Source: Myxococcales bacterium (GTDB lineage: Bacteria; Myxococcota_A; Polyangia; Polyangiales; Polyangiaceae). From it: a stretch of 64,000 bases of DNA. Location of the stretch: the NCBI GenBank assembly GCA_016191785.1, contig JACPVJ010000117.1:1-64000 (forward strand). The letters run 5' to 3'. Position numbers and translations under genes: made by a program. Within the stretch, counting starts at the first letter, position 1. Each line of letters begins with the position of its first letter. Shown here one piece after another: positions 55,532 through 64,000 of the stretch. Under the pieces are notes generated by a model. The model had not been told where the DNA came from, did no database searches, and saw only the letters and a program-made list of their open reading frames with translations.

Positions 55532-57405
55532 GCACGATCTCGACCGCGGGGAAGCTGTGTGAGCTCGGGGTGCTGTCGCACCTCGACCACGAGCTCGCCG
55601 AGACGCTGCTCGAGCTCGCGGGCGAAGTGTCGCCGGAGGTCGCCCTGGGAGTGGCGTTTGCCAGCTGGGCCGTGCAGCGCGGCCACGTCTGCGCCGAGCT
55701 CGCCGAGCTGCCCGCGCGCGGGTTCACGAACGAGGACGACGAGCCCATCGAAGGGATCGTGCTGCCCGAGGTCGGGGCCTGGCTCGCGGCCCTGCGCGGC
55801 AGCAAGCTGGTCGCCCTCGGCGCGCCGTCGACCGACGCGCCCCGGCCGCTGGTCCTGGCCGGCAGCCGGCTCTACCTCGCGCGCTACTTCGAGTACGAGA
55901 ACGCCCTCGCCGGCGTGCTCCTCGAACGGAGCCGGGTCGCGTTCGGCGATCTCGACGGCGCGCTGCTCCGTCGAGGCCTCGATGCGCTCTTCCCGGCCTC
56001 GAAGCCCGGCGTCGAGGGTCAGCGTCGCGCGTGCCTGCTCGCCGCGTTGCGTGGCCTGTCCGTGATCTCGGGTGGTCCTGGCACCGGCAAGACCTTCACC
56101 GTCGCGAAGGCGCTCTTCTTGCTCCAGCAGCAGGCGCTCGAGCACGGGCGAGAGCCGCACCGCATCCAGCTCCTGGCACCCACGGGCAAGGCGGCGCAGC
56201 GCCTCGGTGAGGCCATCCAGCAGAACCTGGCCGAGATCCCCGAGGCCATGCGGCCTCACCTTCCCACCGAGGCCTCGACCATCCACCGCGCGCTCGGCTA
56301 CCAGCGCCACGCGCCCACGCGCTTTCGCCACCACGGCGGTGATCCTCTGCCCGCGGACATCGTGGTGGTGGACGAGGCGTCGATGGTCGATCTGGCGCTG
56401 ATGGCGAAGCTGGTGGACGCGGTCCACCCCGAGGCGCGCCTGGTCCTCTTGGGCGACAAGGACCAGCTCGCCTCGGTCGAGGCGGGCGCGATCTTGGGCG
56501 ACATCTACGGGGGCAACCCGGACGACGGGTACTCGCGCGAGATGGCCGCCGTGGTCCAGGGCCTGACCGGCGACGTGCTGGCCGTCTCACTCAGCCTGCC
56601 GTTGCCCGGCGTCCACGACTGCATGGTGCACCTGACCCACGTGCACCGGTTCGAGGGCGGGGGAGCCATCGCCCGGCTCGCGACCGCGGTGAGGAGTGGG
56701 CGCTCCGACCAGGCCCTCGAGGTTCTGGACGGGCGGAGCGCCGAGGCCGAGCTCTGCCCCGTCGAGCCAGGCACCGACCTCGAGACGGCGTTCGGTCCGC
56801 TCGTGCTCGACCGCTTCGCGCGGCTCGGCGTGGCGCCCGTGGACGAGAAGCTGAAAATCCTCTCCTCGTTCCGCTTCTTGTGCGCGCACCGCCGAGGCCC
56901 TTTCGGGGTTCACGCCCTCAACGCCTTCGTGGCCGAGCACCTCACGTTGCACGGCAAGCTCCAGGGTCAGGGGGATTGGTACGACGGGCGACCGATCTTG
57001 ATCACGAGCAACGACTACTCGCTCGATCTGTTCAACGGCGACGTCGGCGTCATCGCGCAGGATCCCTCGGCCCCAGCCCCTGCGGGCGAGCCCCCGCCAC
57101 TCGTGGCGTTCTTCCCGGGCTCGAACTCCACCGCGCCCCGTCGGTTTCCGCCGGGCCAGCTTCCACCCCACGACACGGTCTTCGCGATGAGCGTGCACAA
57201 GGCCCAGGGGTCCGAGCTCGACGAGGTGGCGCTGGTGCTGCCCGAGCGCGTGTCGCCGATCCTGACCCGCGAGCTCATCTACACCGGAGTCACGCGGGCG
57301 AAGCACGCGGTGAAGATCTTCGGGACGAAGGCCGTGCTCGAGCACGCGGTCCACGCGCGGGTGCAGCGGGCGTCGGGGCTCAGTCAGCGCCTCTGGGGCC
57401 GGTGA
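55528..57405 (+). CDS. recD: Exodeoxyribonuclease V alpha subunit
   Basis: The 625-residue protein is the 5'-3' SF1B motor with Walker A G182-GPGTGKT189, APTGKAAQRLGEAI, STIHRALGY, VVDEASMVDLALMAKL, LLGDKDQLASVEAG, and the RecD-specific end VFAMSVHKAQGSELDEVALVLPE, RELIYTGVTRAK. It completes RecBCD, which repairs double-strand breaks and degrades foreign linear DNA. Its 3' end overlaps the convergent MYXO-CTERM-like gene by 22 bp. Confidence 0.96.
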   Translation: MSTISTAGKLCELGVLSHLDHELAETLLELAGEVSPEVALGVAFASWAVQRGHVCAELAELPARGFTNEDDEPIEGIVLPEVGAWLAALRGSKLVALGAPSTDAPRPLVLAGSRLYLARYFEYENALAGVLLERSRVAFGDLDGALLRRGLDALFPASKPGVEGQRRACLLAALRGLSVISGGPGTGKTFTVAKALFLLQQQALEHGREPHRIQLLAPTGKAAQRLGEAIQQNLAEIPEAMRPHLPTEASTIHRALGYQRHAPTRFRHHGGDPLPADIVVVDEASMVDLALMAKLVDAVHPEARLVLLGDKDQLASVEAGAILGDIYGGNPDDGYSREMAAVVQGLTGDVLAVSLSLPLPGVHDCMVHLTHVHRFEGGGAIARLATAVRSGRSDQALEVLDGRSAEAELCPVEPGTDLETAFGPLVLDRFARLGVAPVDEKLKILSSFRFLCAHRRGPFGVHALNAFVAEHLTLHGKLQGQGDWYDGRPILITSNDYSLDLFNGDVGVIAQDPSAPAPAGEPPPLVAFFPGSNSTAPRRFPPGQLPPHDTVFAMSVHKAQGSELDEVALVLPERVSPILTRELIYTGVTRAKHAVKIFGTKAVLEHAVHARVQRASGLSQRLWGR

Positions 57406-57974
57406 GCGCGCGCGCGCCGTCGTCCGCCCGCGGCCAAGAGCGCGGCCAGCGCCAGGCTGGCCGGCCCGAAGGCGCTCGCGTCACGCCCCACGCTGCAGGC
57501 CCCGCAGCTGCCGCCTTTTTCGGGCGCGGCCCCGGGCTCGGTGGGGGCAGCGCTGGCGTGGGACGCCGGCGACGACGGGCCCGTCGGCGTGGGCGGCCCC
57601 GGCTCGGGGGCGGCGGCGTCGGCGGAAGCGCTGGCGACCGGCGTCGGCGGTGAAGCCGCGTCGTTGCTGCTGGCGTCCGGTCCGGTGTGGGTCGACGCCA
57701 CGTCGACGCCCGTCGAGCGCTTGCACCACACCTCGCTCCAGGTGCTGGCGCCGCGCGTCCGACAGCGGTGCGCGAACCCTCGGCCCGCGTGCTGCTTCTG
57801 ACAGGCGTCGGCCTCGGCGAAGTAGGTGCTGCACGAGATGCACGTCTCGTTCGGCTTCTGCTGCTTCTCGACGGTGCAGGGCTCGACGTAGCCGGGCGGT
57901 GGCGGCACATCGGCGAACGCCGCGGGGGCAGACAGCAGGCCGACGAGGAACCAGAGAGGGCGCCGGGGGATCAC
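57384..57974 (-). CDS. Cys-rich exported protein with MYXO-CTERM-like tail
   Basis: The 196-residue product begins with a signal peptide (RPLWFLVGLLSAPAAFA). A Cys-rich domain follows (EPCTVEKQQ, ETCISCSTYFAEADACQ, HRCRTRGASTWSEVWC; eight Cys). Next is a Thr/Ser/Pro/Ala linker, and the tail SCGACSVGRDASAFG-hydrophobic-GGRRRARAHR. Cys-hydrophobic-Arg-rich is the MYXO-CTERM sorting signal, in which the Cys is processed and lipidated for surface display. I chose GTG 57974 because the signal peptide starts there and TAGGCT lies exactly 13 nt upstream; earlier codons give only Arg-rich sequence. Confidence 0.8.
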   Translation of the reverse strand: MIPRRPLWFLVGLLSAPAAFADVPPPPGYVEPCTVEKQQKPNETCISCSTYFAEADACQKQHAGRGFAHRCRTRGASTWSEVWCKRSTGVDVASTHTGPDASSNDAASPPTPVASASADAAAPEPGPPTPTGPSSPASHASAAPTEPGAAPEKGGSCGACSVGRDASAFGPASLALAALLAAGGRRRARAHRPQRR

Positions 57975-58018
57975 GCTGCCGAGCCTAGCGCACTCGGGCC
58001 GTGCTAGCCTCGGGCCCG

Positions 58019-58750
58019 GTGCGAACGCTCGGCGTCCTCGGCGTGGTCGCGGCCCTGATCTGGCCCGCCGGTGCACGCGGCGCCGAGCCCGAGGCGCCAC
58101 CGGAGGAAGAAGACGCCGACGAGGTGCTCTCGAGCGACAGCTGGTTCTTGCGCCTCGATGTGGGGGTGGCCTACCTGCGGGCCAACACCCGGTACTTCCC
58201 CGTGGCCGACGAGTCCGAGAAGGGGAAGCTCGAGCCCGAGGGCGCGGCGGTCACGCTCGAGCTGGCGGTCGCGGCCCGGCTCGGGCGAGACGTCACCCTC
58301 GGCGGCCTCGGGCGCATCGCGCACGCGCCCAGCAACTATTACGACGGGGAGTGGAACGACACGCCGCAAGGCCTCTACTACGCCGCGGCGTTCATCGATC
58401 ACCGGTTGCCGGCCAAGGTGCTCCGGCTCGGCGGCGCCGTGGGGCCGGGGGTGCTCTACACCATCGACCCGTCGCGCGACTCGTTCTCCCAGCTGGGTCC
58501 GGTCGGCAGCGTGTGGCTCGGGGTCGACCTGCCCACCAGCTCACGCACCGCCCTGGGGCTGGTCGCGGACTTCACCGGCGCGGCGATGCGCGATCGTCAC
58601 TCCTTCGACGGACGCCAGCACCAGTTCGACACCTTCATGCTGGTGCTCGGGCTGGCGTTGACCATCCGGGTGTCCGAGCCCCGACTGATCCCGCGGAGCT
58701 TGCCCACCCTGGCGCGCGACGGCCCTCACTTGATGGGCGGCGGGTCGTAG
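58019..58750 (+). CDS. Small outer-membrane beta-barrel-like protein
   Basis: With GTG 58019 the product has 243 residues: a signal peptide (LGVLGVVAALIWPAGARGA), a short acidic linker, then amphipathic beta strands (WFLRLDVGVAYLRAN, VTLELAVAARLG, LYYAAAFIDHRL, VLRLGGAVGPGVLYTI, FMLVLGLALTIRV). Eight or so strands suggest a small barrel. TAGCCT 14 nt before this GTG supports it over the GTG at 58001. It is divergent from the MYXO-CTERM gene across 44 bp and overlaps the convergent IgGFc-like gene by 25 bp at the 3' end. Confidence 0.68.
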   Translation: MRTLGVLGVVAALIWPAGARGAEPEAPPEEEDADEVLSSDSWFLRLDVGVAYLRANTRYFPVADESEKGKLEPEGAAVTLELAVAARLGRDVTLGGLGRIAHAPSNYYDGEWNDTPQGLYYAAAFIDHRLPAKVLRLGGAVGPGVLYTIDPSRDSFSQLGPVGSVWLGVDLPTSSRTALGLVADFTGAAMRDRHSFDGRQHQFDTFMLVLGLALTIRVSEPRLIPRSLPTLARDGPHLMGGGS

Positions 58751-60600
58751 ATCGGCTTGACGTCGGCGCCGCCAGCGAAGGCATACGAGCCCGCCGAGCC
58801 GTAGCCGTACGCCACGATCCCGAAAGGTCCGTCGCCGGTCAGGTAGTGCACGCCCTCTTTGAGCGGACAGCGCCGCGACTCGTAGGGCACGCCGTCCAGG
58901 ATGCCGGCGGCCTCCTTGGGGCAGCTGTCGGTCGCCGAGCCATCGATGATGGTCTTGGTGGTCACCGGGGCAGTGATCACCACGTAGTTCTTGCTCCACG
59001 ACCCGGGCGTGAGGATCACGTACTCGGTTCGATACTGCTCGACGGGTGGGAACACCGTCAGCGACGGGTCGCCGATGTACGCGCCGTCGCAGTACTGATT
59101 GCTCACCAGGATCTGGCCCACCATCACCGGTTTGTCGGCGCTGACGGTGATGTCGCTCTGGGTCCAGGTGGTGATCACCTGGCCGGGCTGGATCGTGAAC
59201 TTGTCGTAGGGCGAGGGCAGGGTGGTGGTCACGTTCGCGGTCTCGGCCACGCCCAGGAAGCGGATCACGTCGGGCTCTTTGAAGCCGCCGGTGGAGCGCA
59301 CGGGGCTCCGCGCGATGACGTACTTCTTGCCGATCGACTCGACGGGCAAGATTTGCTCTTCCAGGTGGTCGAGGCAGCAGGTGTCGCTGCTCGTCCAGCC
59401 CGGCGGCTTGGGCACGTCCACCCAGCCCGGCGCGCCGGTGGACTCGACGCCGCTGAAGACCGCGACCGGCTGGTTCGACTCGACCACGGTACCCGACAGG
59501 TCGGCGATGGTCTTCTGATCGTCGCCCATGGTGCCGTCGTCCGTCTCCAGATTGAGCACGTCGAACGGGCCCAGGTTGGCCACGATCTCGCCGCCCGGGG
59601 CGGTGGCAGCGATGGGCGGGTTGCCCTTGATGCGCCAGCTCGGGCGCACCTTCACCGTGGTGCCCGGCTTGGTGCCCACCACGGTGACGTACGAGCGATC
59701 GAGGATCTTGGGCAAGCCGGGGAAGTCGATCAAGACCGGGTGCCCGGCGCCCCAGCCGATGACCCGGTGCCACTTGCCCAGGGCGGTGGTCGGAAGCAAG
59801 AGCGACGCATCGTTCGAGAACGCGTTCTCGAACACGTTGAACTGATAGACGACGATCGGGTAGCTCGAAGTGATGCGGTACGCCTTGGACGAGAGGCAGG
59901 TGCCGGGTGACGCGTAGTCGTTGGGTTTGACGCCACAGTCGAGCTCCCGCGTCGGCAAGATCACCTTCTCGAGCGCGCCCGGAACGATCGACACCTGCTT
60001 GACCGCCTTGAGCGCCAACGGCTGCCCCGGCGCTGCCTCGTTGATCTCGATGGTGACGTTGGCCTGGGCCTGACCCGCGTTCGACAGCGCCACGCCCCAG
60101 GGCATGCTGGCCGGGTCGTTCATGCCGTCTTGCTGATCGAGGTCCACCGCCCAGAACTCGCAACCCACGTTCGAGGGCTTGTCCTTGGCGATGTCGCAGG
60201 CGTTGCCGCACTTGCCGTCGTTGCACGCTTGGCCCTGGGCGATGTCGCACTTCGCGATCAGCTGATCGGCCGCCTTGCCGTCGGCGTTGCACTTCTTCAC
60301 TTCATTGCCGACGCACACGTTCGCGTCCGGCGTGCAGAAGCTGCAGCCCACGCCGGGTGTGCACCCGCTCTTGCACGCCTCCGGCGTGCCCGGCTTTCCA
60401 TCCACGCACGGCGTGAAGGTCTTCAGCGTGCAGAACCCGCAGGCGGCCGCGTCGGCACCGCCCGTGTTGCCGCTGCCGCCGTCCCCGCCGCCGCCTGCGT
60501 TGCCGCTGCCGCCCGAGCCCGAGCTGTCGGTCGCGGAGCACGCCGCGCCGAAGACACTGCCGACCACGAACAGCCCGAGCAACGCCGAGAGCTTGCGCAT
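58726..60600 (-). CDS. IgGFc-binding-like lipoprotein
   Basis: The 624-residue protein has a lipoprotein signal (FGAAC, lipid Cys21) and a Ser/Gly-rich linker. A Cys-rich region with short EGF-like or DUF-type modules follows at about 50-150 (CKSGCTPGVGCSFC, CDIAQGQACNDGKCG). The remaining 470 residues resemble the N-terminal domain of IgGFc-binding proteins: FWAVDLDQQDG, NVFENAFSNDASLLLPTTALG, SYVTVVGTKPGTTVKVRP, VEEQILPVESIGKKYVIARS, YGYGSAGSYAFAGG. The role in myxobacteria is probably adhesion or surface recognition. ATG 60600 has TATCCT 14 nt upstream and no Shine-Dalgarno sequence. Confidence 0.82.
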   Translation of the reverse strand: MRKLSALLGLFVVGSVFGAACSATDSSGSGGSGNAGGGGDGGSGNTGGADAAACGFCTLKTFTPCVDGKPGTPEACKSGCTPGVGCSFCTPDANVCVGNEVKKCNADGKAADQLIAKCDIAQGQACNDGKCGNACDIAKDKPSNVGCEFWAVDLDQQDGMNDPASMPWGVALSNAGQAQANVTIEINEAAPGQPLALKAVKQVSIVPGALEKVILPTRELDCGVKPNDYASPGTCLSSKAYRITSSYPIVVYQFNVFENAFSNDASLLLPTTALGKWHRVIGWGAGHPVLIDFPGLPKILDRSYVTVVGTKPGTTVKVRPSWRIKGNPPIAATAPGGEIVANLGPFDVLNLETDDGTMGDDQKTIADLSGTVVESNQPVAVFSGVESTGAPGWVDVPKPPGWTSSDTCCLDHLEEQILPVESIGKKYVIARSPVRSTGGFKEPDVIRFLGVAETANVTTTLPSPYDKFTIQPGQVITTWTQSDITVSADKPVMVGQILVSNQYCDGAYIGDPSLTVFPPVEQYRTEYVILTPGSWSKNYVVITAPVTTKTIIDGSATDSCPKEAAGILDGVPYESRRCPLKEGVHYLTGDGPFGIVAYGYGSAGSYAFAGGADVKPIYDPPPIK

Positions 60601-60644
60601 GGCTGGGGAGGATACCCAAAATCCGGCCCGGCGCCCGGACAGAT

Positions 60645-61076
60645 TCAGGGGGTGAGCTCGAGCAGGCGCAGGGCGAGCTTCACGAAGTCGGCTTCGGTGA
60701 CGATGCCCACCAGCCGCCCGTCGTCGCTCACCACCGGCAGGCAGCCGAGCTTGTTGTTCCACATCAACAGGCCCGCGTCGGCGATCGGCGTGTCTTCGCG
60801 GACGCTCACCAGGTCTCGGGACATGACATCCCGGGCAAAGAGCCGCTCTTGGATGTTGTGGGTCTTCACCGCGCCGCCGGGCTCGGCGACGCTTGCCGCA
60901 ACGCGCAACAAGTCCCGATGGGTGATCAGGCCCACCAGCTTGCCGTCGTCCACCACCGGCAGGTGACGGAAGCGGAAGTGCTGCATGCCCTCCTCCACAC
61001 CCAAGAGGTTGTCCTCTTCGTACAGGGTGACGACTTCGCGGGTCATGATGTCGCGGACGAGCGCGGGCTTGGGCAT
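60645..61076 (-). CDS. Tandem CBS-domain protein
   Basis: The 143-residue protein consists of two CBS motifs. The first is VRDIMTREVVTLYEEDNL, with GMQHFRFRHLPVVDDGKLVGLITHRDLL; the second is ARDVMSRDLVSVREDTPI, with CLPVVSDDGRLVGIVTEADFVKLA. Such pairs bind adenosyl nucleotides and act as stand-alone energy or redox sensors. I chose the ATG at 61076, just after a GGAG-containing region and where homology begins. The IgGFc-like gene follows on the same strand after 44 bp. Confidence 0.92.
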   Translation of the reverse strand: MPKPALVRDIMTREVVTLYEEDNLLGVEEGMQHFRFRHLPVVDDGKLVGLITHRDLLRVAASVAEPGGAVKTHNIQERLFARDVMSRDLVSVREDTPIADAGLLMWNNKLGCLPVVSDDGRLVGIVTEADFVKLALRLLELTP

Positions 61077-61132
61077 GGGCTTCTCCGACCTCTCGGGCTC
61101 TCTCGTACCTCGATCTCCCACCGCCATCAACC

Positions 61133-62767
61133 TCAGGGGTTGCCTGGCACGACCTTGCAGCTCGCCCCGTCGACCTCGCGTAGCAGATCGGGCCGACCGG
61201 TGGCCTCGGCGCGCCACGTCGCGCCGTTCGGCCGGGCGCGGTACTCGAACGAGAGCGTGGCTCCCTCGGGGACGCCGCTCTGGACCACCGATTTCCAGGC
61301 ATCACGCAGCGAGCAGGCCGGCGCCGGAACCGGGGTGCCATGGGGCGGGATCGAGTGACGGAACGTCGAGAGCCCGCGCTCCTCGACCATCACCTCGACC
61401 CAGCCGGACTTCCCGCCATCGAGGCCGTATTGGAACGCGAAGTACACGAAGCCCGACGCGCTCACGTCGACCCACCCACCGCGCACCGGATCGGCCTCGA
61501 TGCTCACCAGCGCTGCACCCGCCTCGACCTCGCGCGCGAGCCGCGTCGCGTCTGCGACGATCGGAACGGGATCGATGTGCTTGGCGTCGTGACTCCGCCG
61601 GATCTCTCGCTGCTCGGAGCCCACCAGGAAGCCCACGCCCGCGCCGAGCAGGCCGCTCAGCACCAGCACCACGACGGCCACCCCGAGCAGGATCAGGGCG
61701 CCGAGCGCCACGGCCCAGCGCGGCGTCCGACGCGGCGGGGGGAGGCTCTGGACTGGCTCGGAGCGCGGTGGATCGTCCAGCGTCGGCTCGAGGGTGGGTC
61801 GCAGCGGCGGCGGCGGCTCGGGGACGGCCGCGAACGGAACCGTGGCCGCGGGTGGCGGCTCGCTGGGTGCAGGTGGCGGGGTCGAGGTCTTGGCGATGCG
61901 CTCGGCGAGCTCGCGCGCGCCGGGGGGCCCAGCCTCGGCCAGCGCGCGGGCCAGATCGACCACGCTCTCGAAGCGCGCGCCCCGCTCGAGCGAGAGGCAA
62001 CGCTCGACCGCGTCCACCAGCGAGCTCGGCAGATCACTGCGTGCCGTGGCGAGCGGAACCCGCTTGCCGGCGAGCATCGCGTCCATCAGATCTTCCAGCC
62101 CCTGGGCCTCGAACGGAGGCTTGTCCGTGAGCAGCCGATAGCCGATGGCGCCGAGCGCCCAGATGTCCGCCCGCGCGTCGACGTCCCGCGGCGTGCGCAG
62201 CTGCTCCGGCGACATGTAGCGGGGCGACCCCAGCACGGTGAACTCGGCCGTGAGCCGCGTGCCGCCCAGGAACTTCGCGATGCCGAAGTCGAGCACCTTC
62301 ACCTGGGTCGTGCCGTCGGGCTGTCGCGCGCGGAACAGGTTGGCGGGCTTCAGGTCGCGATGCACCAAGCCCGAAGCGTGCGCCGCGGCGAGGCCCGCGC
62401 AGGCCTGGATCAGCGTGTCGGCGACCTCCTCGGCGGGCAGCGGCCCACGTCGCCGAAGAATCGCGGACAGATCTTCGCCCTCCAGGTACTCCATCACCAT
62501 GTAGGGGGTTCCGCTGGGCAAGCGTCCGATGTCCGAGACGCGCACCACGTGATCGCCGCCGAGCCGCGCCAGCGCCCGCGCTTCGCGCATGAACCGCTGA
62601 ACGGTCTCGTCACCGTCGAGCACGCCGTCCTTGAGCAGCTTGATCGCGACCCGTTGGTCGAGCTCGACGTGACGAGCCAGGACGACCACCCCCATGCCGC
62701 CTTCGCCGAGCACGCGCTCCACGCGGAACTTCCCGTCGATGAGCTGTCCCGGCTCGATGCTCGTCAT
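61133..62767 (-). CDS. Membrane-anchored Ser/Thr protein kinase
   Basis: In this 544-residue protein the kinase domain (residues 12-275) is complete: VLGEGGMGVVVLA, VAIKLL, HRDLKPANLF, VLDFGIAK, GSPRYMSPEQL, DIWALGAIGYRLL. A Pro/Glu-rich linker (about 285-345) leads to one hydrophobic segment (ALGALILLGVAVVVLVLSGLLG, about 350-375) and an extracytoplasmic C-terminal beta-rich domain of about 165 residues with two Cys. This is the classic receptor-kinase layout. ATG 62767 is chosen; earlier codons lie upstream of the kinase fold. Confidence 0.92.
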   Translation of the reverse strand: MTSIEPGQLIDGKFRVERVLGEGGMGVVVLARHVELDQRVAIKLLKDGVLDGDETVQRFMREARALARLGGDHVVRVSDIGRLPSGTPYMVMEYLEGEDLSAILRRRGPLPAEEVADTLIQACAGLAAAHASGLVHRDLKPANLFRARQPDGTTQVKVLDFGIAKFLGGTRLTAEFTVLGSPRYMSPEQLRTPRDVDARADIWALGAIGYRLLTDKPPFEAQGLEDLMDAMLAGKRVPLATARSDLPSSLVDAVERCLSLERGARFESVVDLARALAEAGPPGARELAERIAKTSTPPPAPSEPPPAATVPFAAVPEPPPPLRPTLEPTLDDPPRSEPVQSLPPPRRTPRWAVALGALILLGVAVVVLVLSGLLGAGVGFLVGSEQREIRRSHDAKHIDPVPIVADATRLAREVEAGAALVSIEADPVRGGWVDVSASGFVYFAFQYGLDGGKSGWVEVMVEERGLSTFRHSIPPHGTPVPAPACSLRDAWKSVVQSGVPEGATLSFEYRARPNGATWRAEATGRPDLLREVDGASCKVVPGNP

Positions 62768-62971
62768 GGCGAAGACCCACGCGCCGGGGCGGCCAAGCCC
62801 CACGCGCCCCATACCACGAGCGGCTCGGACCCGGGCCCCCGGTGGCCCGAACCGGCGGCCGTTTTCCGGCCCGTTCGCCGACTTTGGGCGCGAGGCACGA
62901 ATCGAACTATCGTAAGCTACTCCGCCGGATCCCGCGCCCCGCCGACCGGTCGAGCCAGGCCCCCGTTCCCA

Positions 62972-64000
62972 ATGACCACCGCACCTCCGCCCAATCTGCA
63001 GGGGACCATCGTCGGCGGACGCTACGAGGTCGAGCGCGTGATCGGCCAGGGCGGCATGGGCTCGGTCTGGCAAGGCCGGCACGTGACGCTGGGCCAGGCG
63101 GTGGCCATCAAGTTCGTGCACCCGAAGCTCGCCGGGAGCTCCGAGGCCCGGCGCCGGTTCGAGATCGAGGCCAAGGCGGCCGCGCGCATCAACAGCCGCC
63201 ATGCGGTCAAGGTCCACGACCACGGCGTGACCGACGACGGGCACCCGTACATCGTGATGGAGTACCTGGAGGGCGAGCCCCTCGAACGCGCCATCAAGAC
63301 CCGCGGCCCGCTCCTCTTGCCCGAGGTGACCACCATCGTCACTCAGGTGGCGCGGGCGCTCGAAGCGGCCCACGAGGCCGGGATCGTCCACCGCGACCTG
63401 AAGCCGGACAACATCTTCCTGGCGCGGGACCTCGAGGCGGGGAAGCTGGGCTACACCGTCAAAGTCGTCGACTTCGGCATCGCCAAGCTCGTCCACGAGG
63501 AAGAGAAGCTGTCCGGCGGCACTCAAGCCGGCGCGCTGCTCGGCACGCCGCACTACATGAGCCCAGAGGCTCTGACGTCGGCACATCCGGTGGGGCCGCC
63601 GTCCGACGTCTGGTCCCTCGGCGCCTGCGCGTTTTCGGCGCTGTGCGGCACGCCGCCGTTCGGCGGCGAGGTGATCGGCGAGGTGGTGCTCAAGGTCTGC
63701 TCGGCGCCGATGCCCGTCCCGTCGAAGATCAACAACAACGTCTCCAAGGAGTTCGACGCCTGGTTCTTCAAGGCCTGCGCGCGAGTGCCGGCGCAGCGCT
63801 TCCAGACCGCGCGTGAGGCGGCGGTGGCGCTGCAACAGCTGGGGCAATGGGCGCAGAACAGCCGCGAGCAGATCAGCTACGCGGTGCGGCCGGTCATGCC
63901 CAGCACCCTCGAGCTCGAGCTGGAAGAGATGCAACCGCGCGGCGGTCGAGGCAAGGTGCTGGCAGGCATCTTGGTCGGCGTGGCGCTCGCCATCGGCGGG
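62972..64000 (+). CDS. Ser/Thr protein kinase, 3' end beyond the window
   Basis: The frame from ATG 62972 stays open to the window end, giving at least 343 residues. The kinase domain shows VIGQGGMGSVWQG, VAIKFV, HRDLKPDNIFL, VVDFGIAKL, GTPHYMSPEAL and DVWSLGACAFSALCGTPPF, all expected active. A linker follows, then the beginning of a hydrophobic stretch (VLAGILVGVALAIGG), likely a transmembrane helix leading to an outside sensor not seen here. It is divergent from the neighbouring kinase with 204 bp between. TTGGGC-N18-TATCGT (62884-62913) is a candidate promoter. Confidence 0.92.
   Translation, partial: MTTAPPPNLQGTIVGGRYEVERVIGQGGMGSVWQGRHVTLGQAVAIKFVHPKLAGSSEARRRFEIEAKAAARINSRHAVKVHDHGVTDDGHPYIVMEYLEGEPLERAIKTRGPLLLPEVTTIVTQVARALEAAHEAGIVHRDLKPDNIFLARDLEAGKLGYTVKVVDFGIAKLVHEEEKLSGGTQAGALLGTPHYMSPEALTSAHPVGPPSDVWSLGACAFSALCGTPPFGGEVIGEVVLKVCSAPMPVPSKINNNVSKEFDAWFFKACARVPAQRFQTAREAAVALQQLGQWAQNSREQISYAVRPVMPSTLELELEEMQPRGGRGKVLAGILVGVALAIGG

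Noticed and set aside
61133..63934. 933-residue kinase with a long N-terminal extension
   Set aside because: The part upstream of ATG 62767 is antisense to the kinase gene starting at 62972 and has no domain; the kinase fold begins right after the ATG.

Overview
The window is about 64 kb of GC-rich DNA with very strong G/C preference at third codon positions, many GTG and TTG starts, and tightly packed or overlapping genes. Three Hanks-type Ser/Thr kinases, Pro/Ala- and Gly/Thr-rich secreted proteins, an IgGFc-binding-like lipoprotein, a thrombospondin type 3 repeat outer-membrane protein, and a C-terminal Cys / hydrophobic / Arg-rich tail of MYXO-CTERM type point to a myxobacterium (Myxococcota), most likely of the Polyangiales/Sorangium side. 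This assignment is inference from gene content.

Layout. 1-3.9 kb: the end of a P-domain secreted protein with a 21-bp Gly/Thr repeat, a phosphotransferase, and two tandem DUF72 proteins, all translationally coupled. 3.9-7.5 kb: divergent oxyR and a rubrerythrin / GlpC-like Fe-S protein / DUF3501 cluster, a probable peroxide-response module. 7.5-17 kb: thioesterase, lipase, envelope proteins (a Tyr-rich lipoprotein, a Pro/Ala-repeat beta-barrel, a TSP3-repeat barrel with an overlapping TlpA-like lipoprotein), a zinc-ribbon kinase and a HEAT-repeat protein. 17-23.2 kb: glycosyltransferase; an operon of a 69-aa charged protein, ABC1/UbiB kinase and MerR regulator behind a palindromic promoter; a large protein ending in a degenerate M48 peptidase domain. 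23.2-34.5 kb: alaS, murB, a macro-domain protein, a HARE-HTH / Arg-Asp repeat / degenerate Mrr-fold protein, lipoproteins, a ureohydrolase lacking three metal ligands, GDPD and DHH phosphoesterases. 34.5-44.4 kb: the dprA-topA-trmFO block, hemW, a bifunctional (p)ppGpp synthetase/hydrolase, and a Tat-type lipoprotein with a degenerate serine beta-lactamase fold. 44.4-57.4 kb: tRNA-Gly(GCC) with promoter and terminator, 52-bp direct repeats, a small Cys-rich protein, a NERD-nuclease/SF1 helicase, two WYL-type regulators (one truncated to its DNA-binding part), then a complete recC-recB-recD operon. 57.4-64 kb: a MYXO-CTERM-like protein, a small barrel, the IgGFc-like lipoprotein, a CBS protein and two divergent Ser/Thr kinases, the last cut by the window end.

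Cross-cutting points. (1) At least nine genes that start a transcription unit have no Shine-Dalgarno sequence but carry a TANNNT hexamer 12-17 nt before the start codon, as expected of leaderless or very short-leader mRNAs. (2) Four proteins keep an enzyme fold but lack key catalytic or metal-binding residues (M48 peptidase, Mrr nuclease, ureohydrolase, serine beta-lactamase). (3) The best candidates for an undescribed system are the helicase/WYL/recBCD neighbourhood beside the tRNA, the oxyR-rubrerythrin-FeS-DUF3501 module, and the operon under the 39-bp dyad promoter.
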